From assembly GCA_002796135.1 (NCBI GenBank), contig PCWB01000054.1, positions 466 to 35,140 on the forward strand: a stretch of 34,675 nt of DNA, written 5' to 3'. This document shows positions 23,874 to 31,382 of the stretch, piece by piece. A program made the translations under genes and the position numbers. Positions within the stretch are counted from its first letter, which is position 1, and every line of letters begins with the position of its first letter. Below the pieces are notes generated by a model. The model had not been told where the DNA came from and searched no databases. It saw only the letters and a list, made by a program, of their open reading frames with translations. This DNA comes from Candidatus Omnitrophica bacterium CG11_big_fil_rev_8_21_14_0_20_41_12 (lineage in GTDB: Bacteria; Omnitrophota; Gorgyraeia; Gygaellales; Profunditerraquicolaceae).

Positions 23874-23911
23874 CAATAAAGAAATATCGTCAGAATTGTC
23901 AGTAATTGTCA
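23788..23911. repeat. Mirrored array of TGACGA-type hexamers (possible replication origin)
   Basis: Three direct TGACGA copies at 23788, 23797 and 23806 (9-bp period) face three inverted relatives, TCGTCA at 23887 and TTGTCA at 23896 and 23906. Between them TTATTGTT...GTTATC (about 23812-23829) is mirrored by GATAACAATAA (23869-23879), with a pyrimidine-rich middle. This lies between the helicase and terS. Iteron-like origin, operator and packaging (cos/pac) recognition site are all possible. Confidence 0.5.
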
Positions 23912-23929
23912 GTAGACAAAGGATAATGC

Positions 23930-24418
23930 ATGAAAAACGAAGTAAAATTAACCCTAAAACAGCGGAAATTCATTAAATATTATATTGAAACCGGTAATGC
24001 AAGCTTGGCGGCGCGCAGGGCAGGATATGCCTTAGGTAAAGAACAGGGCTATGAAAACCTCACTAAGCCTCACATTCGGCTTGCTTTTATGGTTCTTTTG
24101 GATAAAAGGGGTCTAACGGATGAGAAAATTATCGATAAGCTTATTGAATTGATTGAAGCTAAGCGGCAGATATCAGCCAATATTACCTATGGCGATGCAG
24201 ACGAAAAGACAGTGGACTTTATTGAGGTGCCGGATAACCCAACACAGATAAAAGCCCTTGAGCTTCTAATAAAATTAAAATCACTTATAGGTAATGACGG
24301 AAATACCCTGATAGATCAATCTCAACATGTAACCCAGATATTTCTTGCTAACAAAATAAAAGAAGCAAGGGAAAGAATAATCAATGGCAAAGTTATCAGC
24401 ACAGAATCCGGAACGTGA
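23930..24418 (+). CDS. terS: Phage terminase small subunit
   Basis: 162 aa. The N-terminal LTLKQRKFIKYYIETGNASLAARRAGY is the DNA-binding helix-turn-helix signature of the terminase small subunit (Terminase_2/XtmA family). A central helical oligomerisation region (TDEKIIDKLIELIEAKR) follows, and the C-terminus probably binds TerL. It recognises the packaging site on the element or helper-phage DNA. The 3' end overlaps terL by 35 nt. Confidence 0.85.
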   Translation: MKNEVKLTLKQRKFIKYYIETGNASLAARRAGYALGKEQGYENLTKPHIRLAFMVLLDKRGLTDEKIIDKLIELIEAKRQISANITYGDADEKTVDFIEVPDNPTQIKALELLIKLKSLIGNDGNTLIDQSQHVTQIFLANKIKEARERIINGKVISTESGT

Positions 24419-25847
24419 CTTGATTAATGATATGGTTTCAATATCTAAAGACCCCTACGATTGGGTTTTATATTCTTTTGAATGGGGCAAGGGCGAGCTT
24501 TTAGGCTTTGATGGGCCGGATGTATGGCAGAAGGACCTACTTTGCGCCATTAGGGATGGCTTATTGACTTCGAATGAAGCGATAAGGCTGGCAACTGCTT
24601 CAGGAAATGGCGTAGGTAAATCCGCTTTAGTGTCCTGGATTATCCTCTGGTCGTTATCTACCTTCGAAGATACTCGTGGAATAGTTACCGCTAACACAGA
24701 AAATCAGCTCAGGACTAAAACTTGGGCTGAACTTGCTAAATGGTATCGGTTATTTATAGCTAAACACTGGTTTACTTTTACCGCAACGGCAATCTATTCA
24801 GTTGATCCAGAACATGAAAAGACTTGGCGTGTAGATCAGATTCCCTGGTCAGAGCATAATTCAGAAGCGTTTGCGGGACTACACAATAAGGGCAAACGTA
24901 TTATTGTGATAATGGATGAAGCTTCGGCTATTCCTGATATTATATGGGAAGTTACTGAAGGCGCTCTTACTGATGAAGGTACCGAAATAATCTGGGCTGT
25001 CTTTGGTAATCCAACACGAAATACAGGGCGCTTTCATAGTTGCTTTGCTAAGTCTCGGAATAGATGGAAAACTTGGCAGATAGATAGCCAAACAGTTAAG
25101 ATTACTAACAAAGAACAGCTTAGTCAGTGGATTGGAGACTACGGAATAGACAGTGACTGGGTACGTGTTCACGTTCTAGGAAAGTTTCCTAAGGCAAGCG
25201 ACCTACAGTTTATCCCAACAGACATAGCAGAGGCTGCAGCTGGGCGCAAACTTGGAGAGAACTCATACTATTGGGCACCAAAGATAATCGGTCTTGATCC
25301 AGCTTGGACAGGTGGAGATAACATAGTTATCTATTTACGGCAAGGTTTAATGGCTAAAAAGCTTGCAGAGTTTCAAAAGAATGATGACGACAGTAAAATA
25401 GCCGGTGCACTTGCGCACTACGAAGACGCAGAGAAAGCAGACGCAGTCTTTATAGACCAAGGTTACGGCACAGGGATATACTCCTTTGGTAAGACGCTAA
25501 ACCGTAACTGGACGCTTGTTAACTTTGGGGCAAAGAGCGGAACTCCAGGGTTCGCTAATAAGCGTGCAGAGATATGGGGTATGCTAAAGCAGTGGCTCAT
25601 AGAAGGTGGCTGTGTCCCCAAAGATCCTAAGATGATTGTAGATCTAACCGGCCCAGAGAGCCATATAAACATACGCGATTGCATTGTACTGGAAAGTAAA
25701 GACAGCATGCGTAAACGCGGATTAGCAAGTCCCGGGAACGCAGACGCTCTAGCTTTGACGTTTGCATTCCCGGTTAAGGCCAAGAATAGACTGGCCCAGC
25801 AAATAAAGGAATTTACTAATGATAAGTATGATGTTCTAGGAGATTAG
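24384..25847 (+). CDS. terL: Phage terminase large subunit (ATPase + nuclease)
   Basis: 487 aa. The packaging ATPase has Walker A SGNGVGKSAL (about 73-82) and Walker B IVIMDEAS (about 174-181), followed by the coupling region WAVFGNPTRNTGRF. The C-terminal RNase H-like nuclease has its acidic residues in GLDPAWTGGDN (about 303), FIDQGYGTG and GNADALALTFA. It looks complete and active. It ends in two consecutive TAG codons. In ordinary phages a portal gene follows; none is found here. Confidence 0.9.
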   Translation: MAKLSAQNPERDLINDMVSISKDPYDWVLYSFEWGKGELLGFDGPDVWQKDLLCAIRDGLLTSNEAIRLATASGNGVGKSALVSWIILWSLSTFEDTRGIVTANTENQLRTKTWAELAKWYRLFIAKHWFTFTATAIYSVDPEHEKTWRVDQIPWSEHNSEAFAGLHNKGKRIIVIMDEASAIPDIIWEVTEGALTDEGTEIIWAVFGNPTRNTGRFHSCFAKSRNRWKTWQIDSQTVKITNKEQLSQWIGDYGIDSDWVRVHVLGKFPKASDLQFIPTDIAEAAAGRKLGENSYYWAPKIIGLDPAWTGGDNIVIYLRQGLMAKKLAEFQKNDDDSKIAGALAHYEDAEKADAVFIDQGYGTGIYSFGKTLNRNWTLVNFGAKSGTPGFANKRAEIWGMLKQWLIEGGCVPKDPKMIVDLTGPESHINIRDCIVLESKDSMRKRGLASPGNADALALTFAFPVKAKNRLAQQIKEFTNDKYDVLGD

Positions 25848-25907
25848 TAGGAGCAAACAATCCTCCCGGTCGTTTTTACAGGTTTTCAAGGAGAAGGAAG
25901 GCATGGT

Positions 25908-25927
25908 AAACAAACGAACGATTGTTT
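25908..25927. promoter_or_regulatory. 20-bp palindromic operator-like site A
   Basis: AAACAAACGAACGATTGTTT, arms of 9 nt with one mismatch. It matches site B (27363-27382) at 18 of 20 positions, and both are preceded by T and followed by G. It lies just upstream of the Cys-rich mini-gene. The layout resembles TetR-family operators, but no TetR gene is in the window. Confidence 0.5.
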
Positions 25928-25941
25928 GGTAAGGAGGAGCA

Positions 25942-26091
25942 ATGGCTTTAAGCGGGGTAAATAGGCTTTGCAAGAATTGCAGCCAAGAGTGTAAGCAGTG
26001 GAAGTTGGTAAAAGTAGTAAGGTGTCCGGCCTATCAGCGCAACCAGGATGCCAAAGTCGGAGATATGCAAGTTTTAAGCAAAGCAGAATAG
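25942..26091 (+). CDS. Small Cys-rich, probably zinc-binding protein (49 aa)
   Basis: 49 aa. It reads MALSGVNRLCKNCSQECKQW with C-x2-C-x3-C and a fourth Cys 12 residues later (VRCPAY), enough for one zinc site. A strong Shine-Dalgarno (AAGGAGGAG) sits a few bases upstream. Small Cys-rich proteins of this kind are common in phages (Com-like translation regulators, zinc ribbons), but no family is recognised. Operator-like site A lies just upstream. Confidence 0.6.
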   Translation: MALSGVNRLCKNCSQECKQWKLVKVVRCPAYQRNQDAKVGDMQVLSKAE

Positions 26092-26236
26092 GGAAATAGG
26101 CTCGTAGTGAGGTGATTTTTGAATGATAAAGGAAATGGGCATTGAAAGGGCTTCGTTGATTTTAGGGCTTATTTGAGTTTTTTTGCAAGTATTCGGGATT
26201 AGCTTATTAGGTGTACATTTTAGAGATAAATAATGC

Positions 26237-26266
26237 TTGACGGAGATGCTTTAAGAGAGGTAAAAT
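26237..26266 (+). promoter_or_regulatory. Putative promoter of the 53-aa/PIN gene pair
   Basis: TTGACG (26237-26242), an 18-nt spacer, TAAAAT (26261-26266), about 50 nt upstream of ATG 26317. The rest of 26092-26316 shows no other gene or clear structure. Confidence 0.45.
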
Positions 26267-26316
26267 AAGTAAACCTCAAGAAGATGTAAGATAGCTAAAA
26301 AAGCAAGGGGGGGGTA

Positions 26317-26478
26317 ATGAAACAAGAAAAAGAGATTGTAAAGCTGGCTAAGATAAAAAACGGGGGAGACTTTGAGAAATGGCTTGAGGCGACGCCTCCC
26401 CACGTTCCGAGTATTGATAGAGTAAGGGAAATCACTAAAAAGGTGGCTTATTCTATGGTTGAGGCTACTTCTGAATAA
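26317..26478 (+). CDS. Small protein (53 aa), possible antitoxin of the PIN gene
   Basis: 53 aa. It has a Lys/Glu-rich start (MKQEKEIVKLAKIKNGGDFE), then KWLEATPPHVPSIDRVREIT, a helical charged tail and TSE. A G-rich run (8 G) lies 3-10 nt before the ATG as a ribosome-binding site. It ends 1 nt before the GTG start proposed for the PIN gene, the tight arrangement seen in VapBC-type pairs. No antitoxin family is recognised, so the role is inferred from layout alone. Confidence 0.5.
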   Translation: MKQEKEIVKLAKIKNGGDFEKWLEATPPHVPSIDRVREITKKVAYSMVEATSE

Positions 26479-26479
26479 T

Positions 26480-27283
26480 GTGCATTATTGTGTATTAGAT
26501 ACATCTGCTATTCTGCAACGATTTCAACCTACCGATCAAAACGCTCAGTATTTAATTGATGTCCTCTATCAGAACACTAAGATTGAATTATATATTCCTT
26601 ATGTTTGTTTCTCTGAAGTAATACAGCAGTTCTACAATGCCCATAAAAAAAGTCAATTAACATCTACTCCGATGTCGATTACTGAAAGATCTGGTCTTAT
26701 CAATAGACTGAGGCAAGATGTTAAAGATGGTAAGCTCAATCCTTATCCTACTGAAGCAAGTTTGTTTGCAAGAACAGAAGAGATTTTTAATCAATCGTTC
26801 ACTATCACTGCTAGGAATCGTGTTATAGATATGGCTGATATGCTTGTTATTGCTACGGGACTTGAACTTAATAGTCTTTCTAGCAGCGCAGAGGAAACGT
26901 ATATATTTTCTTCCGATTGCCATTTATTTGATGTTGCTACTGCTTTAGGTATTAAATGTTTTAATCCAAGACTTGTCACAGTAGATCAAATGCCAGAATG
27001 TTTTGATAGGAGAATGTTTAAACGTAATCCTGTATCTTTGCATGCAATATGTAAAGATTGTAATACAGGAGATGTTTACGGTTCTACGAGAATAATTGAT
27101 ATTTGTGAATATGGGATATGCATTGAACAACCAAAAAAGAATATAAACATTGGTGACAGAATTAACTTTTCAATTTCACCTGGAGGTAGCTGGAAAGATG
27201 CAGACACCAGGATAGGCGTAGCTGTCCGTTCTGAAAATGACAGAGTTGGTGTTTTATTAGAAGAACCGTTGTCTTTGAATTAG
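26480..27283 (+). CDS. PIN-domain protein with PilZ-like C-terminal domain
   Basis: 267 aa from GTG 26480 (an in-frame TTG at 26459 would add 7 residues). Residues about 1-180 are PIN-like: YCVLDTSAIL with the first Asp, the FSEVI acidic residue, VIDMADMLVIATGLEL, and IFSSDCHLFDVATALG, giving the expected acidic cluster of a metal-dependent RNase. The last 80 residues resemble a PilZ beta-barrel: RIIDICEYGICIEQPK (D-x-S-x-x-G-like with Cys for Ser), INIGDRINFSI, IGVAVRSENDRVGVLLEE. The PilZ call is tentative; the RxxxR c-di-GMP motif is not clear. Nucleotide- or RNA-sensing control of a nuclease would be the inference. Confidence 0.65.
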   Translation: MHYCVLDTSAILQRFQPTDQNAQYLIDVLYQNTKIELYIPYVCFSEVIQQFYNAHKKSQLTSTPMSITERSGLINRLRQDVKDGKLNPYPTEASLFARTEEIFNQSFTITARNRVIDMADMLVIATGLELNSLSSSAEETYIFSSDCHLFDVATALGIKCFNPRLVTVDQMPECFDRRMFKRNPVSLHAICKDCNTGDVYGSTRIIDICEYGICIEQPKKNINIGDRINFSISPGGSWKDADTRIGVAVRSENDRVGVLLEEPLSLN

Positions 27284-27362
27284 TCTCCCTTACTCTAGTC
27301 TAGTATATTATAAACTACCTTTTAATGTTCCAACTTCACTATCCAGGTTTTCTATGTTTACT

Positions 27363-27382
27363 AAACAAACGACCGTTTGTTT
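27363..27382. promoter_or_regulatory. 20-bp palindromic operator-like site B
   Basis: AAACAAACGACCGTTTGTTT, with perfect 9-nt arms around AC. It is the near-twin of site A, 1,455 bp away. The two bracket the Cys-rich, 53-aa and PIN genes. No open frame of note follows within 70 nt. Confidence 0.5.
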
Positions 27383-27456
27383 GATAGGTTATTTGCAAGG
27401 GGAAATATGGCTGAATAAGGAGAAGGGGATTATTTGGTCGGTTTTTCTTTTACACC

Positions 27457-27654
27457 CTAAATTTCAATCTTCCACAAAAGTTTTATTTTCTTCCGTTTAA
27501 TCTAGATCTCTAAGTCTTTCAGATCAAACTTAACTATCTTACCAAACTTGTAATGAGGGATTTTCTTTTCGTGCGTCCATTGATAGAGCGTCTTGATGGA
27601 AAGACCTAAGTATCCCGAACACTCTTTCATTCCAAGGAAGCGTTTCTAATGCAT
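27457..27654 (-). pseudogene. Excisionase-like helix-turn-helix gene interrupted by two amber codons
   Basis: On the minus strand, ATG 27654 opens M-H-TAG-KRFLGMKE.. The frame then runs through SGYLGLSIKTLYQW, IPHYKFGKIVKFDLKDLEI, a second TAG (27504-27502), IKRKKIKLLWKIEI and a final TAG (27459-27457). This is the whole HTH_17/excisionase pattern; relatives usually read M-x-KRFL at the start and have Trp (TGG) where the second TAG stands. Internal ATG 27630 still gives a 42-aa wHTH. It is a decayed gene, a shortened functional one, or, least likely, amber-recoded; TAG ends other element genes such as terL. Confidence 0.65.
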
Positions 27655-27663
27655 AGATTAAGA

Positions 27664-28272
27664 TTAGCGAAGTCGAGATCCTGACCTAAGACCTCTATAT
27701 GTAGGGGTTTTGTATATACCGCAAGATTTCAGAATAGAAATCAATAAAAATAGAATACCTAATATCAGAATGACCTTAATCAGGAATTCTTTTTCAAGAG
27801 CTTTCTTAAATATCTTTTTTATTGTGGTTAGTGTTTTATTAATTCCGTATGCTTTAATTGTCATAATTAAGCGAATGAGAAGATAAATCGCATATGCGAA
27901 AACAATCAATACCACCAAGTTTCGTAGAGTATTTCTTAATCTTCCCCAAAAGGAATTAGTCCAGCCTATTGTTTCAATTTCAAGGTCTGCTGGGCATCCT
28001 TCTAATTCAACAATATCCTTGTTGGCCTTTTTATTAAAAGATTCTGGGTAAAATTTTACAATTTCCTTGAATATGGTAACTTTCTCTTTAAACTCATCAA
28101 ATGTAAGTATTGGTTGAAGAAATGACACTTTATAAGAATGACCGCCAGTAGTACCTAAATAGTTATATACTTGTTTTTCGTTGGGAATAAAGTAATTTAT
28201 CAATACTGTAACAAAGATGCAGATTGCAATAATAACTTCTCTTATTATTATCTTCTTAAGTTTTTTATCCAT
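27664..28272 (-). CDS. Membrane protein of unknown function (cargo)
   Basis: 202 aa from ATG 28272. One N-terminal hydrophobic helix (IIIREVIIAICIFVTVLINYF) is followed by about 90 soluble residues and then two hydrophobic helices (NLVVLIVFAYAIYLLIRLIM and FLIKVILILGILFLLISIL). The tail is basic. No family is recognised. A GTG 15 nt upstream is an alternative start, but it falls inside the -10 region. It is one of the few minus-strand genes and has its own promoter. Confidence 0.6.
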   Translation of the reverse strand: MDKKLKKIIIREVIIAICIFVTVLINYFIPNEKQVYNYLGTTGGHSYKVSFLQPILTFDEFKEKVTIFKEIVKFYPESFNKKANKDIVELEGCPADLEIETIGWTNSFWGRLRNTLRNLVVLIVFAYAIYLLIRLIMTIKAYGINKTLTTIKKIFKKALEKEFLIKVILILGILFLLISILKSCGIYKTPTYRGLRSGSRLR

Positions 28273-28278
28273 GCTCCA

Positions 28279-28308
28279 ATTATACACCCCAGAGTATGCT
28301 TATGCCAA
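28279..28308 (-). promoter_or_regulatory. Promoter of the minus-strand membrane gene, leaderless spacing
   Basis: Read on the minus strand: TTGGCA (28308-28303), an 18-nt spacer, TATAAT (28284-28279) with TG upstream. ATG 28272 begins 6 nt after the -10, so the transcript should start at about the start codon. Confidence 0.55.
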
Positions 28309-28367
28309 GATAAATAGTTAGTTAGATTTACCCACTTCTTTTGTCTATTGTATTAGGAGGCGAAGAT

Positions 28368-28526
28368 ATGGCTGATTGTCCAGATGAAAACGATATGGCT
28401 TGCTATATTGACAAATTGCTCTCTGATGATGAGGTAGGCCAGATAGAGGGGCATTTACTTGGTTGCGATAGGTGCCGGGAGATAGTAGTGGTTACCAAGA
28501 AGGTTGTTGCCTGGATCGAGGGTTAG
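28368..28526 (+). CDS. Stand-alone anti-sigma-type zinc finger (zf-HC2-like) protein
   Basis: 52 aa. DENDMACYIDKLLSDDEVGQIEGHL is followed by H-x3-C-x2-C (HLLGCDRC) and a short helix, the zinc-binding anti-sigma pattern of ZAS proteins. It has no membrane helix, so it would be a soluble regulator. ATG 28368 is chosen because AGGAGG (28355-28360) lies 7 nt upstream. The partner is unknown; no sigma factor gene is in the window. Confidence 0.7.
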   Translation: MADCPDENDMACYIDKLLSDDEVGQIEGHLLGCDRCREIVVVTKKVVAWIEG

Positions 28527-28628
28527 AGGTATAATCCGTTTATACACAAAGGAATGGTAATGGGATCTAAGTAGTTAAATTTAAAGACAACTCTTGAAAA
28601 AGGTTTTGTTTTTTATTGGAGGAGGCAG

Positions 28629-29216
28629 ATGAAGGTAATATACTATAGCTCTATTTTTTATTTAGGTGCATTTGCTATCGTGGTAGCGTTTCCTTTTTTT
28701 ACCAGATGGCATTGGTTAATAAAGTTAGCTGTAGCTCTTTTAGCCTTTGTGGCTCTTATTTTATCTATCGCTTATCAGCATTTAGAGAAGAAAACAGAAG
28801 AATTAGATAAGCGAATCGCAGAGATGCGAGATGAACAGCGCACACAAGTCATAAGTAAGAAATTAGACGATCTAAAAGAAAAAGAGAAGAAGGGTTTATT
28901 TACTGATAAGGATTATTTAAATAGGATAGCTCTTCAATTAGAGGAATTAACTATTAATATTGAATCACAGAGTAAATTAGTAAGGCAGCAGTATCTTACT
29001 GCATATTTTGATGAAGTAGCTAAAATACCCGCTTTTTATACTTGGGAAGAATGGAAAGAAACTGAGGGAATTTTGTATTCGCGCATTTTAAACGGCATTA
29101 ACGGCATTTTTAATCTAAGAGGTATGTTTAGTAGCAGTGAACGAGTAGCTTTAATTGATGAGTTTAATAAAGAGCGAGATAAATACCTTAAAGCGAAAGA
29201 GCGACAAAACAAATAA
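28629..29216 (+). CDS. Membrane-anchored coiled-coil protein, unknown function
   Basis: 195 aa. Two hydrophobic segments (IFYLGAFAIVVAFPFF and LIKLAVALLAFVALILSIAY, residues about 9-53) are followed by a charged coiled coil (HLEKKTEELDKRIAEMRDEQ) and a soluble helical C-terminal half. GGAGG is 5-10 nt before the ATG. No family is recognised. The two-TM plus cytoplasmic helical layout is common in accessory proteins of mobile elements, including some defence effectors, but nothing specific supports that. Confidence 0.65.
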   Translation: MKVIYYSSIFYLGAFAIVVAFPFFTRWHWLIKLAVALLAFVALILSIAYQHLEKKTEELDKRIAEMRDEQRTQVISKKLDDLKEKEKKGLFTDKDYLNRIALQLEELTINIESQSKLVRQQYLTAYFDEVAKIPAFYTWEEWKETEGILYSRILNGINGIFNLRGMFSSSERVALIDEFNKERDKYLKAKERQNK

Positions 29217-29280
29217 ATGAATAAACAACCAATAGCTGCTCGGAGAAGTTTCATATTTTCCTAAAATTACTCTAAAGATC

Positions 29281-30027
29281 ATGCAATTATCTAATATTTA
29301 TTTTGCCTATAAGAATTACATAAATGATGATTACGGCGCTAGTTGGGATTGGATAAATCAATTAATAAAGAAGCATAATGTTGACGAACGACTTGATCGG
29401 ATAACAACAAAGGATGTTACAGAAGATATTGTAAAAAGCAGCATTTTAATAAAAAAAGGATATTATGCAGTATCATTTAACAAGTCTAAAGTGTCTTCAG
29501 TAGAACAAATCACGGGTTTTCATCTTTATCATACTGGAATCGGTTGCGATATTTGTTTTGATACTGATGGTGCTTCTTCGCACGATAGTAATGTGCATGT
29601 TATAGTGGAAAGGAAGGAAGATTTAACGCGGATAGCTGAGCATGTAGAATTACAAAAGGCAAATATATCCAAGGAACAAATATTTGAAAAAATTCATCTA
29701 CAGGAGCCGTATATTAAAAAGCATGAATTAACCGATTTATTGACCATAAATAAAGAATATCTTTTAATCAAGGGGATTTTTAAGTTTTCCTGTGACGATG
29801 ATGATCTCGGAGACGAATATCCTTATTTTGGAATACTATTGCAAAATGACGGCACTCTTTTGATTGAAGTATGTCATGAATTATGGAATGTGCTTTTGAT
29901 AGATGAAAAATATTATTTTGTGACGCATTGGCAGAAACCAGAAGCCGGTGGAAGGGGATTAATTATTTATACATTAGAGGGAAAATTTTTAAAAAAAGTT
30001 TTTGCAGATCATTCCGATGCTACTTGA
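29281..30027 (+). CDS. Hypothetical soluble protein (248 aa)
   Basis: 248 aa, acidic, no signal peptide and no membrane segment. There is a helical N-terminal half and a beta-rich C-terminal half (YLLIKGIFKFS, YFGILLQNDGTLLIEVCHELWNVLLIDEKYYFV). No motif or family is recognised. No Shine-Dalgarno precedes ATG 29281. It stands alone between the coiled-coil membrane gene and the structured RNA. Confidence 0.6.
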   Translation: MQLSNIYFAYKNYINDDYGASWDWINQLIKKHNVDERLDRITTKDVTEDIVKSSILIKKGYYAVSFNKSKVSSVEQITGFHLYHTGIGCDICFDTDGASSHDSNVHVIVERKEDLTRIAEHVELQKANISKEQIFEKIHLQEPYIKKHELTDLLTINKEYLLIKGIFKFSCDDDDLGDEYPYFGILLQNDGTLLIEVCHELWNVLLIDEKYYFVTHWQKPEAGGRGLIIYTLEGKFLKKVFADHSDAT

Positions 30028-30120
30028 TTAGTTGAAAAGAAAGGTAGTTAATAATAGTTGCTTGATTTAGTTTTTGCAGTAAACTTGAGTTAGATAATTT
30101 GGTTTAAAGCATTACCTTAA

Positions 30121-30244
30121 AGAGGATTTAGGCCTCTGACCGTGAAGTAGGGTAAGCTGCATCACTCCCCGAAAGGGGGGCGGGAAATGCAGTCTTACTT
30201 GGTCTTCCTTCACGGTCGCCAGTGGGAATATGCGCCCGCTTTTT
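30121..30244 (+). ncRNA. Candidate structured RNA with terminal intrinsic terminator
   Basis: Four nested or adjacent helices are visible. P0 is AGAGG/CCTCT (30121-30125 with 30133-30137). P1 is a perfect 10-bp stem GACCGTGAAG/CTTCACGGTC (30138-30147 with 30208-30217). P2 inside it is GTAAGCTGCAT with ATGCAG-T-CTTAC (30152-30162 with 30187-30198, one bulge). P3 is a C/G stem capped by a GAAA tetraloop (30167-30178). A terminator-like stem AGTGGG/CCCGCT (30221-30226 with 30235-30240) runs into TTTTT (30240-30244). It lies 30 nt before a lipoprotein gene, so it may be a cis-acting leader or a free small RNA. No known RNA family is recognised and no convincing promoter was found. Confidence 0.6.
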
Positions 30245-30273
30245 ATTGGGGAATCTTAATTGGAGGAAATAAT

Positions 30274-30876
30274 ATGAGAAAATGTTCTACTCTTTTTATT
30301 ATTATTTTGACTTTTACCTCTATATCCTGCGCTACGTTTGATCCAAAAATGCTTATCCAAAGCAACGATGCTGTTTCAAATCGACTCTTACCATTAGAAA
30401 TATCTAATCTGGCTTCGACAAAATTTGAACAATCCGATGTAAAAGATCTCAGTACCCAATCTTACTTCTATACCTTGTTTGAGAGGGAACTGGAAAAGAA
30501 CATAATATTGACAGATCCTAATGGGACGATTTATGGAAATATAGAGCCAAGGGTAATATTATTCTCTATTGATCGCTCAGGTCAATTTCTTTCATTTTTG
30601 TCCGGAGCCTCTTTATTTATTCTGAATGTTCTCGGAATGCCGATAGATAGTTATAGGGGCAATTTAGAGATAAAAATATTCATTTATAATAGAAGCCAGA
30701 AAATAATTAAGAAATACGACTATATTTCAAGTAGAACTTTTAATGCAGGATTTTATTATGGGACAATGGATGAAAGGGTTATGGGCATCAGTTTAATGAG
30801 GGGTATACTAAGAGATTTTAAGAAAGATATTGAAAAAGATGCCGCTGTTATTAATGAGCAGTTAAGGAAGAATTAA
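30274..30876 (+). CDS. Predicted lipoprotein, unknown function
   Basis: 200 aa from ATG 30274, with GGAGG (30262-30266) 7 nt upstream. A type II signal peptide is visible: MRKCSTLFIIILTFTSISC with a lipobox-like SISC and Cys19 as the lipidated residue. The mature part has no recognised domain; a hydrophobic stretch (FLSFLSGASLFILNVLGM) lies near residue 110. A frame open from 30187 would include the terminator and is rejected. The structured RNA lies directly upstream and could control it. Confidence 0.7.
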   Translation: MRKCSTLFIIILTFTSISCATFDPKMLIQSNDAVSNRLLPLEISNLASTKFEQSDVKDLSTQSYFYTLFERELEKNIILTDPNGTIYGNIEPRVILFSIDRSGQFLSFLSGASLFILNVLGMPIDSYRGNLEIKIFIYNRSQKIIKKYDYISSRTFNAGFYYGTMDERVMGISLMRGILRDFKKDIEKDAAVINEQLRKN

Positions 30877-30959
30877 TTCTTACACAACACATTACTTTTG
30901 AAACAATTATTTGTCAACTTTAAGGATTTTAGTCTTAATTTACATGGGAAACGGAATAA

Positions 30960-31109
30960 ATGAAATCGTCGCGTTCACCAACTACAAAATATCCAAAGTA
31001 TACACTAAGGGATGCGCTTCTTATGTTAGCGGATTTCACCCTGAGAATAAGAAAAACCCGGAGGGAGAGTCGACCAAGAGAAAACCGCTTCAAAAAAGTC
31101 AGTGGATAG
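30960..31109 (+). CDS. Possible small basic protein (49 aa)
   Basis: ATG 30960 to TAG 31107-31109 encodes a very basic 49-residue peptide (TKYPKYTLRDALLMLADFTLRIRKTR..). It ends 3 nt before the next gene. An overlapping frame (30911-31132, TTG start) competes. Neither has a good ribosome-binding site, so coding is uncertain. Confidence 0.22.
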   Translation: MKSSRSPTTKYPKYTLRDALLMLADFTLRIRKTRRESRPRENRFKKVSG

Positions 31110-31112
31110 CCA

Positions 31113-31364
31113 ATGTTGAATATTATTTTTAAATTAGCAATATTCTCTGTAATAGCCATTATTATTCTCTATTTAGCTCTTTCCAAAAATAGGTTTATAC
31201 CAAAATCAATTAGGATCTCGGCTCAGTTTTTATTACTCCCATTGCATCCTTATTTGAAACACGGAGATACTTTAAAAGGCATAGGTGGAACTATAGCTAT
31301 TTCTTGTGGCGTTGGATTGGTTCTTAGTTTAATTTTTGGATTGATAAAGCATTTTATGAAATAA
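31113..31364 (+). CDS. Small two-helix membrane protein, unknown
   Basis: 83 aa. Two hydrophobic helices (IIFKLAIFSVIAIIILYLAL and IGGTIAISCGVGLVLSLIFGL) are separated by a basic loop with RFIPKSIRIS. It has the size and layout of a holin, but no lysin is nearby, so holin is only a guess. No clear Shine-Dalgarno. Confidence 0.5.
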   Translation: MLNIIFKLAIFSVIAIIILYLALSKNRFIPKSIRISAQFLLLPLHPYLKHGDTLKGIGGTIAISCGVGLVLSLIFGLIKHFMK

Positions 31365-31382
31365 ATAGAAAGCGTTCAAAAT

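Noticed and set aside
23788-23911. CRISPR-like array from the TGACGA repeats
   Set aside because: Repeats are only 6 bp with 3-4 bp gaps and change orientation; no spacers and no cas genes.
30187-30273. N-terminal extension of the lipoprotein
   Set aside because: It would run through the terminator stem and remove the signal peptide from the N-terminus; GGAGG supports ATG 30274.
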